Below, one piece after another: positions 11,566-25,346 of a DNA stretch of 64,000 bases (position 1 is the first letter of the stretch; every line of letters begins with the position of its first letter). Made by a program: the position numbers and the translations under genes. A model generated the notes under the pieces. The model did no database searches and was not told the origin of the DNA. It worked only from the letters and a program-made list of their open reading frames with translations. The stretch is from Hofstenia miamia. Its lineage: Eukaryota; Xenacoelomorpha; Acoela; Hofsteniidae. Location of the stretch: contig CABFPE010000009.1 of assembly GCA_900660155.1 (NCBI GenBank), positions 1,656,336 through 1,720,335 of the forward strand, written 5' to 3'.

Positions 11566-12490
11566 CCTTCTTACGTCTAACAGCTTCATGCTGGTATCCC
11601 TCTCAGCTCGGGGAACTCACCAGTTCCCAGGGTGTCTGAGAGCTTTCCCCAGGACTCTTGCTGTTCCTAACAATGCTGCCTTCTGTGCTACTGCTGCTCC
11701 CCACTTTGGTACTCCCAACTCCTCCAAGTATCTCTTATGCTTCTTACTCACTGCTCCTAGTGTTCCTACAACTACCGGGACTACTTCAACTTTCTTTAAC
11801 TTCCACAGCCTTTCTATTTCCTCTGCTAACTCTCTGTACTTGTCTATCTTCTCTTTCTCTTTGCTTTCTACATTTCTGTCCTTTGGTACTGCTATGTCTA
11901 TCACTGTTCCTAATCTTTTCTCTTTGTCTACCACTACTATGTCTGGCCTCCGTGCTTCTATCACTTTGCTCGTCTGTATGTTGAAATCCCACAGTATCTT
12001 AACCTTCTCATTTTCTATGACGCCCTGTGGCTTGTGCTCATACCACTTGTCTCCTGCTTCTAACCCATGCTGCCTGCTCAAACTCCAGTGTACCATTCTT
12101 CCCACCTTGTCATGCCTGAACTTATACTCATTCTGTGCCAACTTCTCACACCCTGCTATCAGATGATCTACTGTCTCCGCCTCTTTCTTACATAGCCTAC
12201 ACTTATCACTTACTTCTACTCTTCTGTCTATATGCTTCTTCACCCAGTTTGTTCTTATTGCTTGCTCCTGTGCTGCCATTATCAGTGCTTCTGTTTCTCT
12301 CTTCAGTCCTGCCTTCTTTAACCACTTGTTGCTCTCTTCTCTGTCACACTTTTCTGTGTTCCTCCAGTATTCTCCATGCATTGCCTTCTGCCTATACCTT
12401 GTTTGTCTCTCTGATTCCATCCTACTCTGGTATACCTTCTTTCCTTCACTCTCAGTTCTTATCTTCTTTAACTCCTTAGTGACCTCTAGT
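11566..12490 (-). mobile_element. R4/Dong-type LINE with restriction-like endonuclease, 5' truncated
   Basis: An open - strand frame of about 290 codons runs from about 12488 down to the stop at 11617. It has KELKKIRTESEGKK upstream and then the LINE C-terminal zinc knuckle CRLCKKEAETVDHLIAGC (near 12205-12150). The restriction-like endonuclease follows, with RRPDIVVVD and TVIDIAVPKD (near 11955-11890). This combination marks LINEs that use a C-terminal endonuclease (R2, R4/Dong, NeSL groups). The copy sits between ATT repeats on both sides (11549-11565 and 12489-12527), matching the known preference of Dong-type elements for TAA repeats. The reverse transcriptase part is absent. The uninterrupted frame suggests a rather young insertion. 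Confidence 0.8.

Positions 12491-12527
<37 letters not shown>
12489..12527. repeat. ATT microsatellite, right flank of the R4/Dong copy
   Basis: About 12 ATT units. Together with the shorter run at 11549-11565 it looks like one LINE tail split by the R4/Dong insertion, with expansion on this side. Confidence 0.9.
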
Positions 12528-12528
<1 letters not shown>

Positions 12529-12920
12529 AAGATCGCAGTATCATTGACATACATTATGCAGGATGAGTTGAAAATAGATCGATGGAGATCATTAATGTCA
12601 ACGAGAAAGAAAAGAACAGCAAGCACAGAGCTTTGAGAGACGATACTAGCTATAAAGGCAAGGTAAGAAATGGACAAATTGATTTTGATGCGTTGATGAT
12701 AGTTTGAAAGATAGGACTGCATAAATTCTAAGAAATCTAGATCAAGGCGAATAATCGGAGTTTGTCAATATGAATAAATGCGGGAGCTGATCAAAGGGTT
12801 TTGAAATGTCAAGAAAGATGGTGCAACCACAATCAGATTGAGCAAGTTAGTAATGGAAGAAAGACTGAGAAGACCTAATTTTCAAATTTTATATGAGTTT
12901 AGCTAGATGGAAGTGAATGT
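12529..12920 (-). mobile_element. Old LINE on the - strand, reverse transcriptase part
   Basis: Decayed reverse transcriptase reads on the - strand: CTIFLDISKPFDQ (motif A, near 12830-12790), SQSSVLAVLFFLVDINDL (degenerate motif B, near 12640-12585) and CIMYVNDTAIF (motif C with the first Asp lost, near 12560-12530). Two or more frame changes are present. The sequence stops abruptly at the ATT repeat and probably resumes at 11160, making this the outermost and oldest layer of the nested stack. Confidence 0.7.
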
Positions 12921-14828
12921 TTTTATTGCAAGAATTTTATGGTGTGAATGCTGCCAACTTCACCTTGATAACACCACTAGTATCTGGAGTCAATAAAATC
13001 CCATCCGGAAGAAGTGATGGCGTCCCAACAAGCTTTACAAGGAGCCGACACATGAGTTGGCAGAACCCTTGTGAAGCATAGTATATACATCCTTGATGGA
13101 ACCTAAGTTTCCACGAAGTTTCATGATAACCTGAATTTTATCAATCTGATTTGTTTTTATATCTATTTTGTTTTATAAATTCAAATATCAGTCCTAATTT
13201 TAACGTTGAAAAAGTAGACTGTACCATTTTATAAACATTAACATCTGAATTAACTTAATAAATTAAGCAAAATATACGATATCAAGGCAAAATATCAAAC
13301 GATTTTGGATATTTTCAGAATGTCGATAGTATATACGATATTCGATATATCGTATATGCTTATTATTAGAATTGAAAATAGGTTTCTATCGAATTCATTA
13401 ATACATTTACTTTTATCTATGTCCATTTGCATTTAGTAATTCACTGAAATTTGTGCATGATTTTATTTTTTATGTGCTTCAATATTTTGTACGTGTATGA
13501 TTATTGAAACTAAACATATGCCTGCGTGTGTTGTCAAGGGAATACAGCCCTTTTTACAGTTTTCTTTACCAATTAATGAGAGCAATATATTTAATGTTCA
13601 AATATATATTTTAACTCCCATTACATGTAATTTTTACTACTTCTAGTTTCAAGTTTTTTGTTAAGAATGCTCAAAATTAAATATTTAATTTGTCAAAATT
13701 TTTAGATTTTCGCTAATGTTTTTTTAATAATATAAGGAAGACATTTCGTCTTTAAGAATCTTAAGTGAAATTTACTCTTAGTTTATTAAAATTTCCTGTT
13801 ACGATAATGATATAGACATTGACTAAATTTACTTTCCATTTTATTATCTGTACATCAAATTTTCCAAATTCCTAAGACTTGAAATGAGGATAAAACCATT
13901 TATATCATTTTTTGATAGTATAAATTTAAATTTATTAGATTTTCTCATAAATTGCTTGTGATTCATTCCATTTTGGATAGTGTTCTTTTTTCATTTTATT
14001 GTGACATGTGAGTGAAATCATTGCTTATATTCAATAAAAAATTAGATTTTATTAGCCAATATGCTCTTTCTATCATTATTGTTAACTTCTCCGACATGTG
14101 TTAGATTGGTATTCATAGGGTGAAAATTGCATCTAGCAAGTGTTCTGAATAATCTATGCAGCAATGTTTAGTACTGCAGAGTAAAACTATAGAACATTGA
14201 TTTCGCAAATTAAAAATATTTCTATTCATTTGTACTAGAATCCGCTCAATGTTTACTTAATATTATGGTGAAGCAATATGCATATTTGCACCTGCAAATT
14301 TTTCTCATTTTTTTAATTTTTCAAATTTACAATCCTAGCTTTTTTCTGAATGATTATGCGCTTGAACAATATTAATCGTAATTATGATTATGAATTATGT
14401 GGAATAATAAAAAATTAATTGAGCATATGTATTTCCAATATCCAATTGTTAGAATTTTTTAATGTAAGCAAAAATGTTCCAATATTGGCATAAATAGAAT
14501 TGCTAATATTTGTTTGTTTTGTCATGGAGTTCTGTAATATAGCCGAACTCCATGGTTTTGTCTTATTAGATATAAAAAATGTATTGATTGTGAAATACTG
14601 TTTTGCGATTAGTCCATTCATATGTATTTTCCATCTCAATCAATATAAATATCAAGCAGTCATGCTACTGATCAACTGTAGATGGTAGCAGTGGTCCTAC
14701 CAGCTTATTTATACTATCAGTTATGAAACCTTTCCGTATCAAGGGTATTTTAATTAGCAAATATATCCTACGCAATTGATTCATATTTTTGAAACAAAGT
14801 ATTTGTTCATGTAAATATCTTTCAGGTA
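12921..14828. other. Intergenic region upstream of DNAI3
   Basis: AT-rich, without recognisable coding sequence. A palindrome-rich patch with ATACGATATTCGATATATCGTAT lies near 13330-13360. A DNAI3 promoter or a non-coding 5' exon would be expected in this interval, but no convincing core promoter was found. Confidence 0.5.
14812..14828 (+). promoter_or_regulatory. Splice-acceptor-like sequence directly before the DNAI3 start
   Basis: A polypyrimidine-poor but intact acceptor, AAATATCTTTCAG, ends at 14825 and the ATG follows after three bases. It could join an upstream non-coding exon or be a trans-splice acceptor for a spliced leader. The HPS4 start shows the same arrangement. Confidence 0.4.
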
Positions 14829-17243
14829 ATGAGTGTTCGGACGACATCTGCTCGCAGTTCAAAGCGAAGTTCTGCAAGAGCGTCTCCTTCTACGAAAGGT
14901 ATGTAATTTTATGATTTCCCATATCTTCACTTTCACAATAGTATCTCCTACCTGCGTTCAATGTGATAGGATAATTTTTCTTTAGGTAATGTAACAGAAA
15001 TTGTTGCAGGGCGCTCCGGAAAAGCTTTTGCTAGAGAAATAATTCTCCAACTTTCTACCAATTATCACCCTTAAAAATAATTAAGCAATTTTAAGCCTTA
15101 TATGTATAGTTACACTTTGGCCAATTATAGAGACTTTTTGTAATAGATTTTTGTTGTAGATTTCTGACAGCTTAAAAAGCCATTTATAGGGCTTCAGCAG
15201 GTCTATATGGCATAATTTTTAGGTTTTTAGATTTTTCAATTCGCCCGTTTAATAATAGCCGTCGATTTGAATTTTTACAGTAGACAACCTTTGGAATCAT
15301 TGCCCCATGGGGTTTTATGCTAACGACGCAGTTTATATATATATCACTTTGTATGGCCACGAATAGTTTGAGGCAAAACTTTTGTGTATTTAAAACGGGA
15401 CGTTTATGTGCATAAATATTTTGGTAAAATGGTCAAGTTGTGGCGCCGACTGGATAATATATCCGTATAAGAACTAAATGGTCTTTCGACCATGCAGGAC
15501 ATAATTGGGTCGCCGTTGATTAAATCAAGATCGGTTGCAAATACTAAAATTTGATTGGCTGAGACAAGAACGTTGAAATCAAGTTTATAATTGGCTGGAT
15601 TTACTCTGAAATATGAGTAATAACCCCAAATATTTACTAAAAACTCGAAAATTAGCGAAATATTTTTTTAAATATTTAAGTACAAAATGCGGCAAAATAT
15701 GTATGTACATACGAAAATATTTATTTACTTAAAAGTTTTGTCTCTAACGATAGTATATGATAATCATACTTTTAATAACGTGAATTCATCAATTAAGACG
15801 TAAAAGTGAATAAAGTCTTCTTCTTGTTGTTGTTGCATACGATAAACACTAGAACGTTATTCCATATGTTTTTATTGGATTTTAAACATAAAAAATTTCA
15901 GTTCCGCAACCAATTTTACGGCAAGAAATATTTCGTGTAATGACAATATATTTGCTTACGTGTTATATTTGCAATAATTTGCGAGTTTTTATTTTAGCGA
16001 GCTCAGCTAATTTGCGAATGGGAAGTGCCAGAACAAGTAATGCGTCTATGACCAAGAAACTTTCTAATCAAGATAGTAAGTTTATTAAGAGTTCTATTGG
16101 TTTTTCTTCTGTGCGTTTAGTATTAAATAACTGTACGTTTTTGGCAGTGTATACGTTATTTTAATTTTATAAAAAGTTTCACTTTATGTAATATTCATTT
16201 TTCAATTCCTTGTATCCTTTGTTATGCTTATGAATGTGTTAAAAAATGTGACTGCATTCAACCCATCAGACATTAACGAAAACTCGATGCTTCATTTTAT
16301 AGGTGTAGCAAAACTAAGTTATTCAGGTTTGTGATTAGTTTCTTCATCTTCATATTCTATCAGTTTTGCTTTAACTAAAGCCAATGTGATATTTGATTTT
16401 TTTAAATAGGGGTGAACTAGTATATTTACGTTTAGTTGGCGGACCAAAGTTGCGTCGATTGACGAAGCTAGAGATGGAAGATAGTGAACAGTGTGGTAAG
16501 TAGAATTAATTGATCAGTGTTATGTTTTCCCTTAAGATCCTCCAGAGGGAATCGTTCCAATATTTATATCAAATGCTAGTCAACTTATTTTTGAAATTGA
16601 GGGTGATAAAGATGTTTCTCAAGAATATCCCTTTAAACTTTTATCGAAGCAATCTATTCTTGAAGATTTGAAAAATCGTGCAGCTGTCAGTGATTTCTCG
16701 GTTGTTAAGGAGTTAATTAAGGTGAGTTCGTCTTAAATTCATTTCATAATATAATTCGGCAATGCCCAACTATACCCTTATTACTCCATATGACAAATAA
16801 AATGTATGCTTGTTATTAAATGTGAAGATTATATTTATGAATGAATATCTTATGAATGGGTTGTTTTAGAAGACCTTTCTTTAAATCTTACGTTTATATC
16901 AATGTGCAATATTATTGTTTAGAATTACCCTGGAAATGAATTGTTAATTGCATATGACTTCCATTTCAAGTATTCACAAAACTTTTATTTGGTTTCCAAT
17001 GAAGAGCTCAAAAATAAGATCCTTAATGTAAGTATAAGTTCAAACTATTAATATTATGTACTTACATGGAATTTACGCTCAGTTTAGCCTACAAAACAAG
17101 AGACTTCTGATGATGAGGCATCTGTTATGGAGGAAGAAGACACAACTGTGTATGAATATAGGCCACCGGAATCTAAAATATGGCAGCCATTAGGTAGTGA
17201 AGTTGAAATTGAAGAACAGACTGTTAAAGATAATAGACCTCGG
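14829..17243 (+). other. DNAI3: DNAI3 N-terminal exons 1-7
   Basis: Exons 1-4 encode a low-complexity Ser/Arg-rich head; exon 3 is a 24-base microexon and exon 4 uses an acceptor inside GTGAACTAG because the earlier AG leads to a stop. Exon 5 starts the conserved part (IVPIFIS, then YPFKLLSKQSILEDLKNRAA), exon 6 carries NYPGNELLIAYD and YSQNFYLV, and exon 7 is an acidic linker ending at NRPR. The intron between exons 4 and 5 is only 41 bases. Intron 1 (14899-15997) holds nothing I recognise. Confidence 0.85.
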
Positions 17244-20200
17244 GTAATGCAATTTCAAATTTAATGAATATTAATTAGAATTAGGTTTTGGGATAATTTT
17301 AATTTGCAATTAATTGCTGAAGCCAATGTGCAGTTTGCCAGTTTTGAGATGTTCATTTAAAATGATTTTTTAAGCCTGGGTTCAGACTGTCGAACTATCC
17401 CGATTTTGAATGAGATATCCCAAATCTCGACATACACTCCTTCGCGATAGGAGAAAACCCGATATTGAAAAAAAGAGTAAAAATATTTTATACAGTGATT
17501 TTTCCCTCGGAAATATATTTTTCAAACATTTTGAGTAGATATAGTTCTCTATAACTATGGCTAGCATTCAAATAATATTAGTTAAATGAAATTAATTTAC
17601 TTTTCTTTTGAATGAATTTATTGACTCTTGGATACGGGGTGTTTTGGTGACCATTTCAAAAATTTATACTTTTTTAACACAAAAAATCTTTGAACATTCT
17701 CTAGAATTGTAACTATTAGTCGATAAATCTATCATCGGTCTGACTGCGATCAATCGCTCTGCGGAATCGTGAATAAAATTCTGAATGAAATGAATTGTTG
17801 GAACGCTGCCCAATAGCTGGGATAGCTGCTATGGTTTATTGGACCTTCTAATTTCGCCAAATTAGTTTTTCTGTATACGTATCAATCATAGTTGGAACTG
17901 GCCGGAAATAATTAGGCCCTGCCTGGACTCCGGCCGGTCCATGCCCATGACTCTGTCTGCCCTGCCGGTTTTTGCCGCCAAAAATGTAAATTTGCATTCT
18001 CATATAACCTCATAAAGAGAACATTGAAAACAGCGCAGAATAGTATATGCAAAAAATGTTATAAACCAAAATATATAGAAAAATATATAAAATATACAAT
18101 TATAGAAAATACTATGGCCATTGATCGTTAGAAAAAGCCTCCTTTAATACGCTTAGTGATTCAACGGAAGGAATATCTAATAGTGACCACTACTCTGAAA
18201 TGATTCGTGAGAGATTGAATTATTAATGTCGGTCCAACTCAATCTACATGCAATGAGGTTTTCATATACACAAACATTCGCACACACTACGTTACGAAAA
18301 AAACAGCTTTACAACCTGCAATTGATAATTTTGTTCCACTTTTCAAAATATTATTTGAAACTTTTCCTGCAAAATTAATTTATTGGTCTTTGTCTTAACT
18401 CTGATCTTGACCAATTTTAAAATTTTTGGCCAAAAATTTCGACCGGTTTAGACCGGTATATTTTTCCCGGCCTTCCTGATTATTCTAAGCCGACATGCTT
18501 CCGGTTCCAACTCTGGTATCAATCAATATTTCTAATAATGTATTTTTAGATTAAAATGCGTGTTTCTCGTTGCCGGCGTGATTTTGGTGCACCGATAAAA
18601 TTTCAAGATCGTAATTGTGGTGCTGTTAAGGATGGATATGTCGAATGCCCACCTCTCCAAGAGAAAGGTTTTGATTTAAAGCGAGTTGAACTTGGATGCG
18701 GCGTCCAAGCTGTACCAGTGCATGAAGAAAGTTTTACGCAAACGAATTGGCAATATCCGAAAAACGCTGTCTGTCAATATGAACCTCGAGAGTTTGATGA
18801 GGAAACAAGGCAAAACTTAGCGCAGAGTGAAGAAGTACTACAAGTTATTGAAAAAGTTACACCTCGGTGATTTTTTGGATTTTGTGTGTTTCTTGTGCTA
18901 TTGCAAAATTATATGTTCTCATATTTTTGAAGTAAAATTATATTAGCAATCTGTGTTTGTGGATCATATAATTTATTTTGGAGCTATCAAAAGTTTATCA
19001 CAGATGTTTAACTTAAATGTGTCGGTAGCTGAAGTAGTTCGTAAACCATTTTATAAACCCCTCCAATAATGATGTTTGAAGTGTAAAGCCTTACGAAAAT
19101 CATGTTTGAAGCAAGTAAGCACACGAGAAACATGATCGTTGAAAATGCAAATTGACTATTTTCAAGACATATTATAAAACAAAGTTATTAAAGGCTTTAT
19201 TAAATATCTTAAACTAATTGTATATCTAATTACTTTTACATTACTAATGTTATTTAGATTTGAACTCTGTCTACAGCACAACGAAGTGCTAAATGCTTTT
19301 GATGATGACTGGTGTAACTTAGCTCAAGAGGATACCAATTTTGGAACTAAGGCTGACAGTCATCTAAAGGTTGGTAGTATTTTCGATCAAGTTAATATTT
19401 TCTTAGTCTTAATCTAATTTACAGTTAGCTTAATGCATGTTATGATGCTTTGTCTAAATTTACAAAATTTGCTTTTAATCTCTGATGTATGTTCTCATCT
19501 CTTAAAGCTCGCTGCAATTCATTCTTTATATTTTAGGAATATCAGTCTTTCACAGATTTACAATTCAGTAAAAATAAAACAATCACATCAATTGATTGGC
19601 ATCCTTCAATAAAAGGTATGTGGTCGTTCCCTTCAAATATTATTGTAAGATACAAGTTCTTAGTTGTTTGTTGAATATTTTTTAACAGGCGTGACTCTCT
19701 GTTCCCATTTTGTAATAGTTTCATTATGTTCCAAATTAAAATTTCGTTTAAAATAACTGTAGACTAATTTTTCATTTTAGAAGATTGCAAATATGTTTTA
19801 ATAGTTTGACCTATATATATATATATATAGATAGATAGGTAGATAGATAGATAGATAGATAGATATATTGATAGATAGATGATGCATTATTTCATGTTCA
19901 TTTGGTAGCAGTTTTAGAATACACGTATATGCTTTGAAAAGCGCGCTCATCATTTTCATCTCCTCAAAGCATATCAAGATCTTACATTTTGCCTAAATTA
20001 ATACGCACAAACTTCTTTTACATTATGTATTAATTTACTAAACCACCCGCCTCATAATTCTCTTAAAATTACTATAGTTGCACCACTTGTTTGTAAGGAA
20101 TCCTAAGCAAAATTGTTATGAATTATCACTTAATATTCACTTAAATATTCTTATTTGAGTTAAATTTATTTAATAGATGATTTGCTTCTAAATACACATC

Positions 20201-23200
20201 TTCTACATTGTTAATTTTGTTTTCATGGCTGCACTATAATTATCAATTTTTTTAACAGACATATTTTCAGGTGTATTAGCCGTTTCCTATGGTGAAAGAT
20301 GTACATTTGATGAGCGCATTGATAATCTTTCTAAAATTCAGGTCACTCCATCTTTAGTGCTAATTTGGAGCTTTTCTGATCCTATTCGTCCACAGGTAGA
20401 TGCTTATTTTGGCATGTTTTTTATATTATGTGTGGAATTTTACAATCTACGTTTTATTGGATTTTTTAAAGCTATATTTTAAATATGACTTCATATAATT
20501 TATTGTATCACAATGCTATTGATAGTTTTGCCTATCCCTCCTCCACTAGGATTTTAAGTCAGAAAAAATTTGTCGAAAAAGTGAATGCAGTTATTTTAGA
20601 AAAAGACATGATTCTATGTTATTGTTTGCAATTAACCTTAAATTGGCTATTTCATATATAAAGGGTAAACTGTTTTCCAATTGTTAGAGGTCTTTTCTGC
20701 AATTGGAAAATCGTGATATGTGGATACAACTATTAGGGAAAGTGCTTGAAAGTAATGTTGAAAATTAGTTCAAAAGTGTATTCCTGCTTAGAATGGACGA
20801 GCCAACCCCATCAAGGAATGCCATGCGCAAAGTCAAACTTTTGCAACTTCGCCCAACGGCAGGCCTCAATGTGACAGCACCGGGTCGCGGTGTAAGAAAG
20901 AAAATGAATAGGAGACACTCTTTTATCTTGTTGGGCTTTCTGATTTTAGATATCTTTATTATTTAGCGTTTAAAATTTTTTTTATAGAATCAATTACAAA
21001 GGGAAGGGAATTCCTGGGTTATGTAGAGTTAAGTAATTTGTTTTTTTAGCACTGCAACAGATATAATCGTTTCAACTTTTCTCAAGAAGCCATAAAAAAT
21101 TTTGAAAATTCCCGCGTAATGTTTAATGTACATGTATATAATGCTATGTGTTTTTCTATTAGAGACTATCTAGTACTCTGCTTTGTGTATGTAACTATTA
21201 TGTGTCGAATTTTATAATACATTTTCACTGAGGTGAGGTGTAGTTTTCTTCTATCAGTTTGTAATGCTTAGATAATTTTGGAAGCTCCGGATGATATATC
21301 TGTAATAAGGTTTTGTCCAACCGATCCAAATACAATCGCTGGGGGATGCATCAATGGCCAATTGGTACTTTGGGACATAACTCAACACTCTGAGCGATTG
21401 CGTGTAAACAAGAGAAATAAATCCGTGAAGGCATCGACACTGAGCTCTCTTCCCGGATTCATCGATGAAAATTCTGTAGAAACTCCCATAGTTTACTATT
21501 GTGCTATGAGCAGCATAGAGCATAGTCATCGAAATTGGATTACTGATCTGCAATGGCTTCCTGATCATATTGAGGTAGGTGGTTCATATATAGTTTGATT
21601 ATTAATCGCAAATTATGTAGTGATTATTCATTCTTATACTTCTTAAAATGTGGATGACTCAAATGTTTCCAGTGACATTTGGTTCAGTAAGCCTTTGATC
21701 CAAATTGGAAAATTTGTAATTAATTTCAGACAAAGTCGCCTCTGTAAAATTCGAGATATATTCAATGTATTCTAATTGCGTGTTTGATTATTTTCAATTT
21801 TTTATTTCGTTTTTTATAATTTTAAATTTTGAATATGAGTTTGCCGCGTGTAAGCACATCTATATGTTTTTATTGTAAGTCAATGTTTCTTACCATTTCA
21901 CGAAAACTATTCATCACCTTTTTATAATTGTGGTATTTTTTATAATATTCTAGTTATATGTCAGATAACAAGTTTCGCAATAACTCTGCCCCCTGAGGCA
22001 AAGCTAACCAGCGCGCTTGAAAATAATTGAACCCAAAAATGTATCTCAATTACCATTAAAAGATTTCCATGCGTCTTAGCTTTGTTTTTTAAATGAATTT
22101 ATTTAATATTTATTATGGATATCTTTGGATTTTCTGTTATTAGGTTTTCTTAAATAAACCTTTTGATTTAATCGCTAGGTTAACGAAGCTTATTAAAAAA
22201 GATTTATCTTTTGTTTTTATAACCCTCAAGTTTACCACTGCTGATGCTGAAACAGGGTTTACGCAGGAATCGGCACTATGCAATGAAAAAGTAGCTTGGG
22301 GTTAATTTTATTAGAAATTATTGCTGTTTTCTTAATATAGTTGATCTAACAAAAACATCTACCTTTTATTTCTTACCACGGCATAATTTAATTTCGTTTT
22401 AATGCTTTTTGCTCAAATATAGTAATGAAAAATCACTTAAAGTATTATTTATCTTGTAGGCATTTGAACTGATTGGTAATTATTGCTATTTTATAGAATC
22501 TAGCTCCACAACCTGTGACAATTTTAATCAAAAAATTTACTGATTTCAAACTTCTAGGAATTGAACCTGGACAGTAAGATCATAAATAAAAATTTTTGGA
22601 CTACTACCAATATTATTTATACTAGAACAGTGTTTTGTGAGTATAGAAGTTTATTTGCTACTTTTTAAAAATCATGTGAATTGTGTAATTAGTAGACTTT
22701 ATATTGTATAACCACTGACGGGTGAACATTATAGCAGCATATGTAATGCGACTGATATTTTGGTTAGAAGCCCGGCAGAAACCTAGAACCGAAATGTTTG
22801 TTGCATCTGATATGCTTGCAAGTCTTGAGTAACAATATGAATGACAACTCAATTTAATAATTGGGAAAACAGAATTGTGCTTTTTTAAAATGTAACAGTT
22901 ATACCCGAAATTTACAAATTTTACATTAACTGCAATTTAAGTTTAATCATATTTCCTATTCTAATTATTATAGAAATCTTATTATTAAACAAGTCTATTA
23001 TAGTCCTCTTTTGTTGATATTGATATAATAATTTAGAATTTCTACAATCCGATTTTGAGATTTTCGGTATTTACGTCTTTCCTTTCTATTAGTTTTATCC
23101 ATAGTATGGTAGTCTCTATAATCTAACCTTGATGCTATTTAGCTAACAAAGAAAGGTGGGCTTTTTGAAAATTCTAAGCGGCAATGTGTCCAACTTGTTT

Positions 23201-25308
23201 CGTGCGCTTGCGACGGGTAAATCATTCAAACGTGAATATATGTTTTTCAAGATCTATTTAGATATGTTTTGTTCTGGGACATTCGCCCACCCAAGGGAAA
23301 CCAATCGGTCCGTAACGAGGACAATCCTCTAAAAGTTCCAAATACTTATGCACATCTAGATCTTACTTGGAAGCCATTAATGAAAGTTCCCATTGCCAAA
23401 GAGGATGATAAAGGAGAGCATTCGCCATTCGTATTCAGTTATCCCGAGCGGCAAGGAGATGCCTCTTCCTGTAAGCCTTTTTATTAATTATAGGTTTATC
23501 CTACTTTTTTGTTTTCATTCAGTCTTTATGTATAACTTTATAGTAAATAAATTCAGAATGTTTAGTGCCTAAACCTATAGGTTTATCCTACTTTTTTGTT
23601 TTCATTCAGTCTTTATGTATAACTTTATAGTAAATAAATTCAGAATGTTTAGTGCCTAAACCTGATCCTTCAACTGAAGAAAAAACGGAAGAAAGAAAAT
23701 TCAGTACATCATTTCGACCTTCTTCTCCGAAAGATCGTCGATCACTTATGCAGTTCCCCACAAAGTATTACATCGGTACAGAAGATGGAGAATTGATATT
23801 TTTGGATTGGAGTTTAGAAAAAGATACTGATTCTGGAAAACTTGTCCGTAAGTTTTATTTAGTAAAAAAAGTTCATATATTTATCATTTGCAAAGTGTTA
23901 GAATTCGCTGTGACGATATCGAAATAGAAATATATAGGATAGACTAAGGAAAACATAAGTAACTGTGCAAATGCCAACTTTTCACATTTTTTTTGTTTAT
24001 AGATGTGACATATCAGATTATTGACAAACTGTTCAATTTTTCATCCTATCTGTTTGAAATGATGGTTTTGTATTTAATTGTTACATATTAGTATAGGTAT
24101 TAAGCATGTCCACAAGCTTGCTAAAATGTACATTCGATGGAATTTTTCTTCCTCATGCGATTTTTTCCGTTGCCTTTAAGGTCTGTTTTCCTGAGACTTT
24201 TGTTGTGTTATTCCATATATTTATCTGTTATCATTTTACATCTTGGATAATGTATTCATCCTCTCGTCATTTATCATAGATTATGGTTCATGTTCATGCC
24301 GATATAATATAATTTATCGTGCGTGATGTTGAAGGTTATGCATAGCCAGTGCAAATTTGAAATTAAATAGAGATTGACAATATCTCTAGACCATTTTACA
24401 GTTATCAATTTCTGAAATTTTCAAAAATTTCAGGAATATTTGAATTTTCACTTTATATCTTAATATTTCGTTTCCATATTCAACCTCTTTGATTACTTCA
24501 TTATTGTTGTTAAGACAAAAACAAAGTGCAAACCAATGTAATCGTTCATGAGCAATCATTTGAAAAGATAAAGACATGAAGAATGCATTTATTTATTTTG
24601 TCAGCTACAATTTTTTTAATTTTTTTTAATTTTGTAATTTTCTTCATATCTATCTATTGAGTGCGTGCATTTCTGGTGTTTATGCTTTATGAGACCATTA
24701 TTGCTTACTTACGTCGTACTTAACGACTTGCAGTAGGATATGTTGTTTTGTAATGAGAATAACTAAAGTTTACAATTTAGATAAAAAACCCGAGTATTGC
24801 AAGCCTATACATGATGGTCCTGTCCATACAGTTGTCCGTTCACATTTCTTCAAAAACGTCATTCTTTCAGTTGGCGGTTGGAATTTTGCTATTTGGCGTG
24901 AAGAAATAGAGGTATATTTAGTTAAATGAAAAGTAGGTGATGCTTGTATTAAATATTTTGCAGTCACACCATCTGTCGTTAATATAATTATGAATATGAC
25001 TTTCTTAACAATTTAGAGTTTTTTGGCTTTAGAAATCTGTCTTCATTCATATTTAAAGATAGAAATGTCATCAGTTTTAATGCACTTTCTTAGTTGTCGA
25101 TTATTGTTACTATAGGAGAAAATAGTTTCAATCATGTTTTTCGAATTTATAATATATCAGAGGCGGTATTAGAGGAGACGCAGAGGCACGTACATGTGTA
25201 CTTCCCTACTGCATGTAGCCTGAATTTACTATAGTTTACAAGTTAGGGCTGATGTGCTCCTCCATAGACAGATTTCTGGATCCGTCCCTGTAGATATTGA
25301 ATATATAT

Positions 25309-25346
<38 letters not shown>

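Noticed and set aside
11588-12479. Long + strand frames opposite the R4/Dong LINE
   Set aside because: They are Leu/Ser-rich antisense shadows of the - strand endonuclease frame.
21254-21568. - strand frame opposite DNAI3 exon 12
   Set aside because: Antisense shadow of the conserved WD exon.
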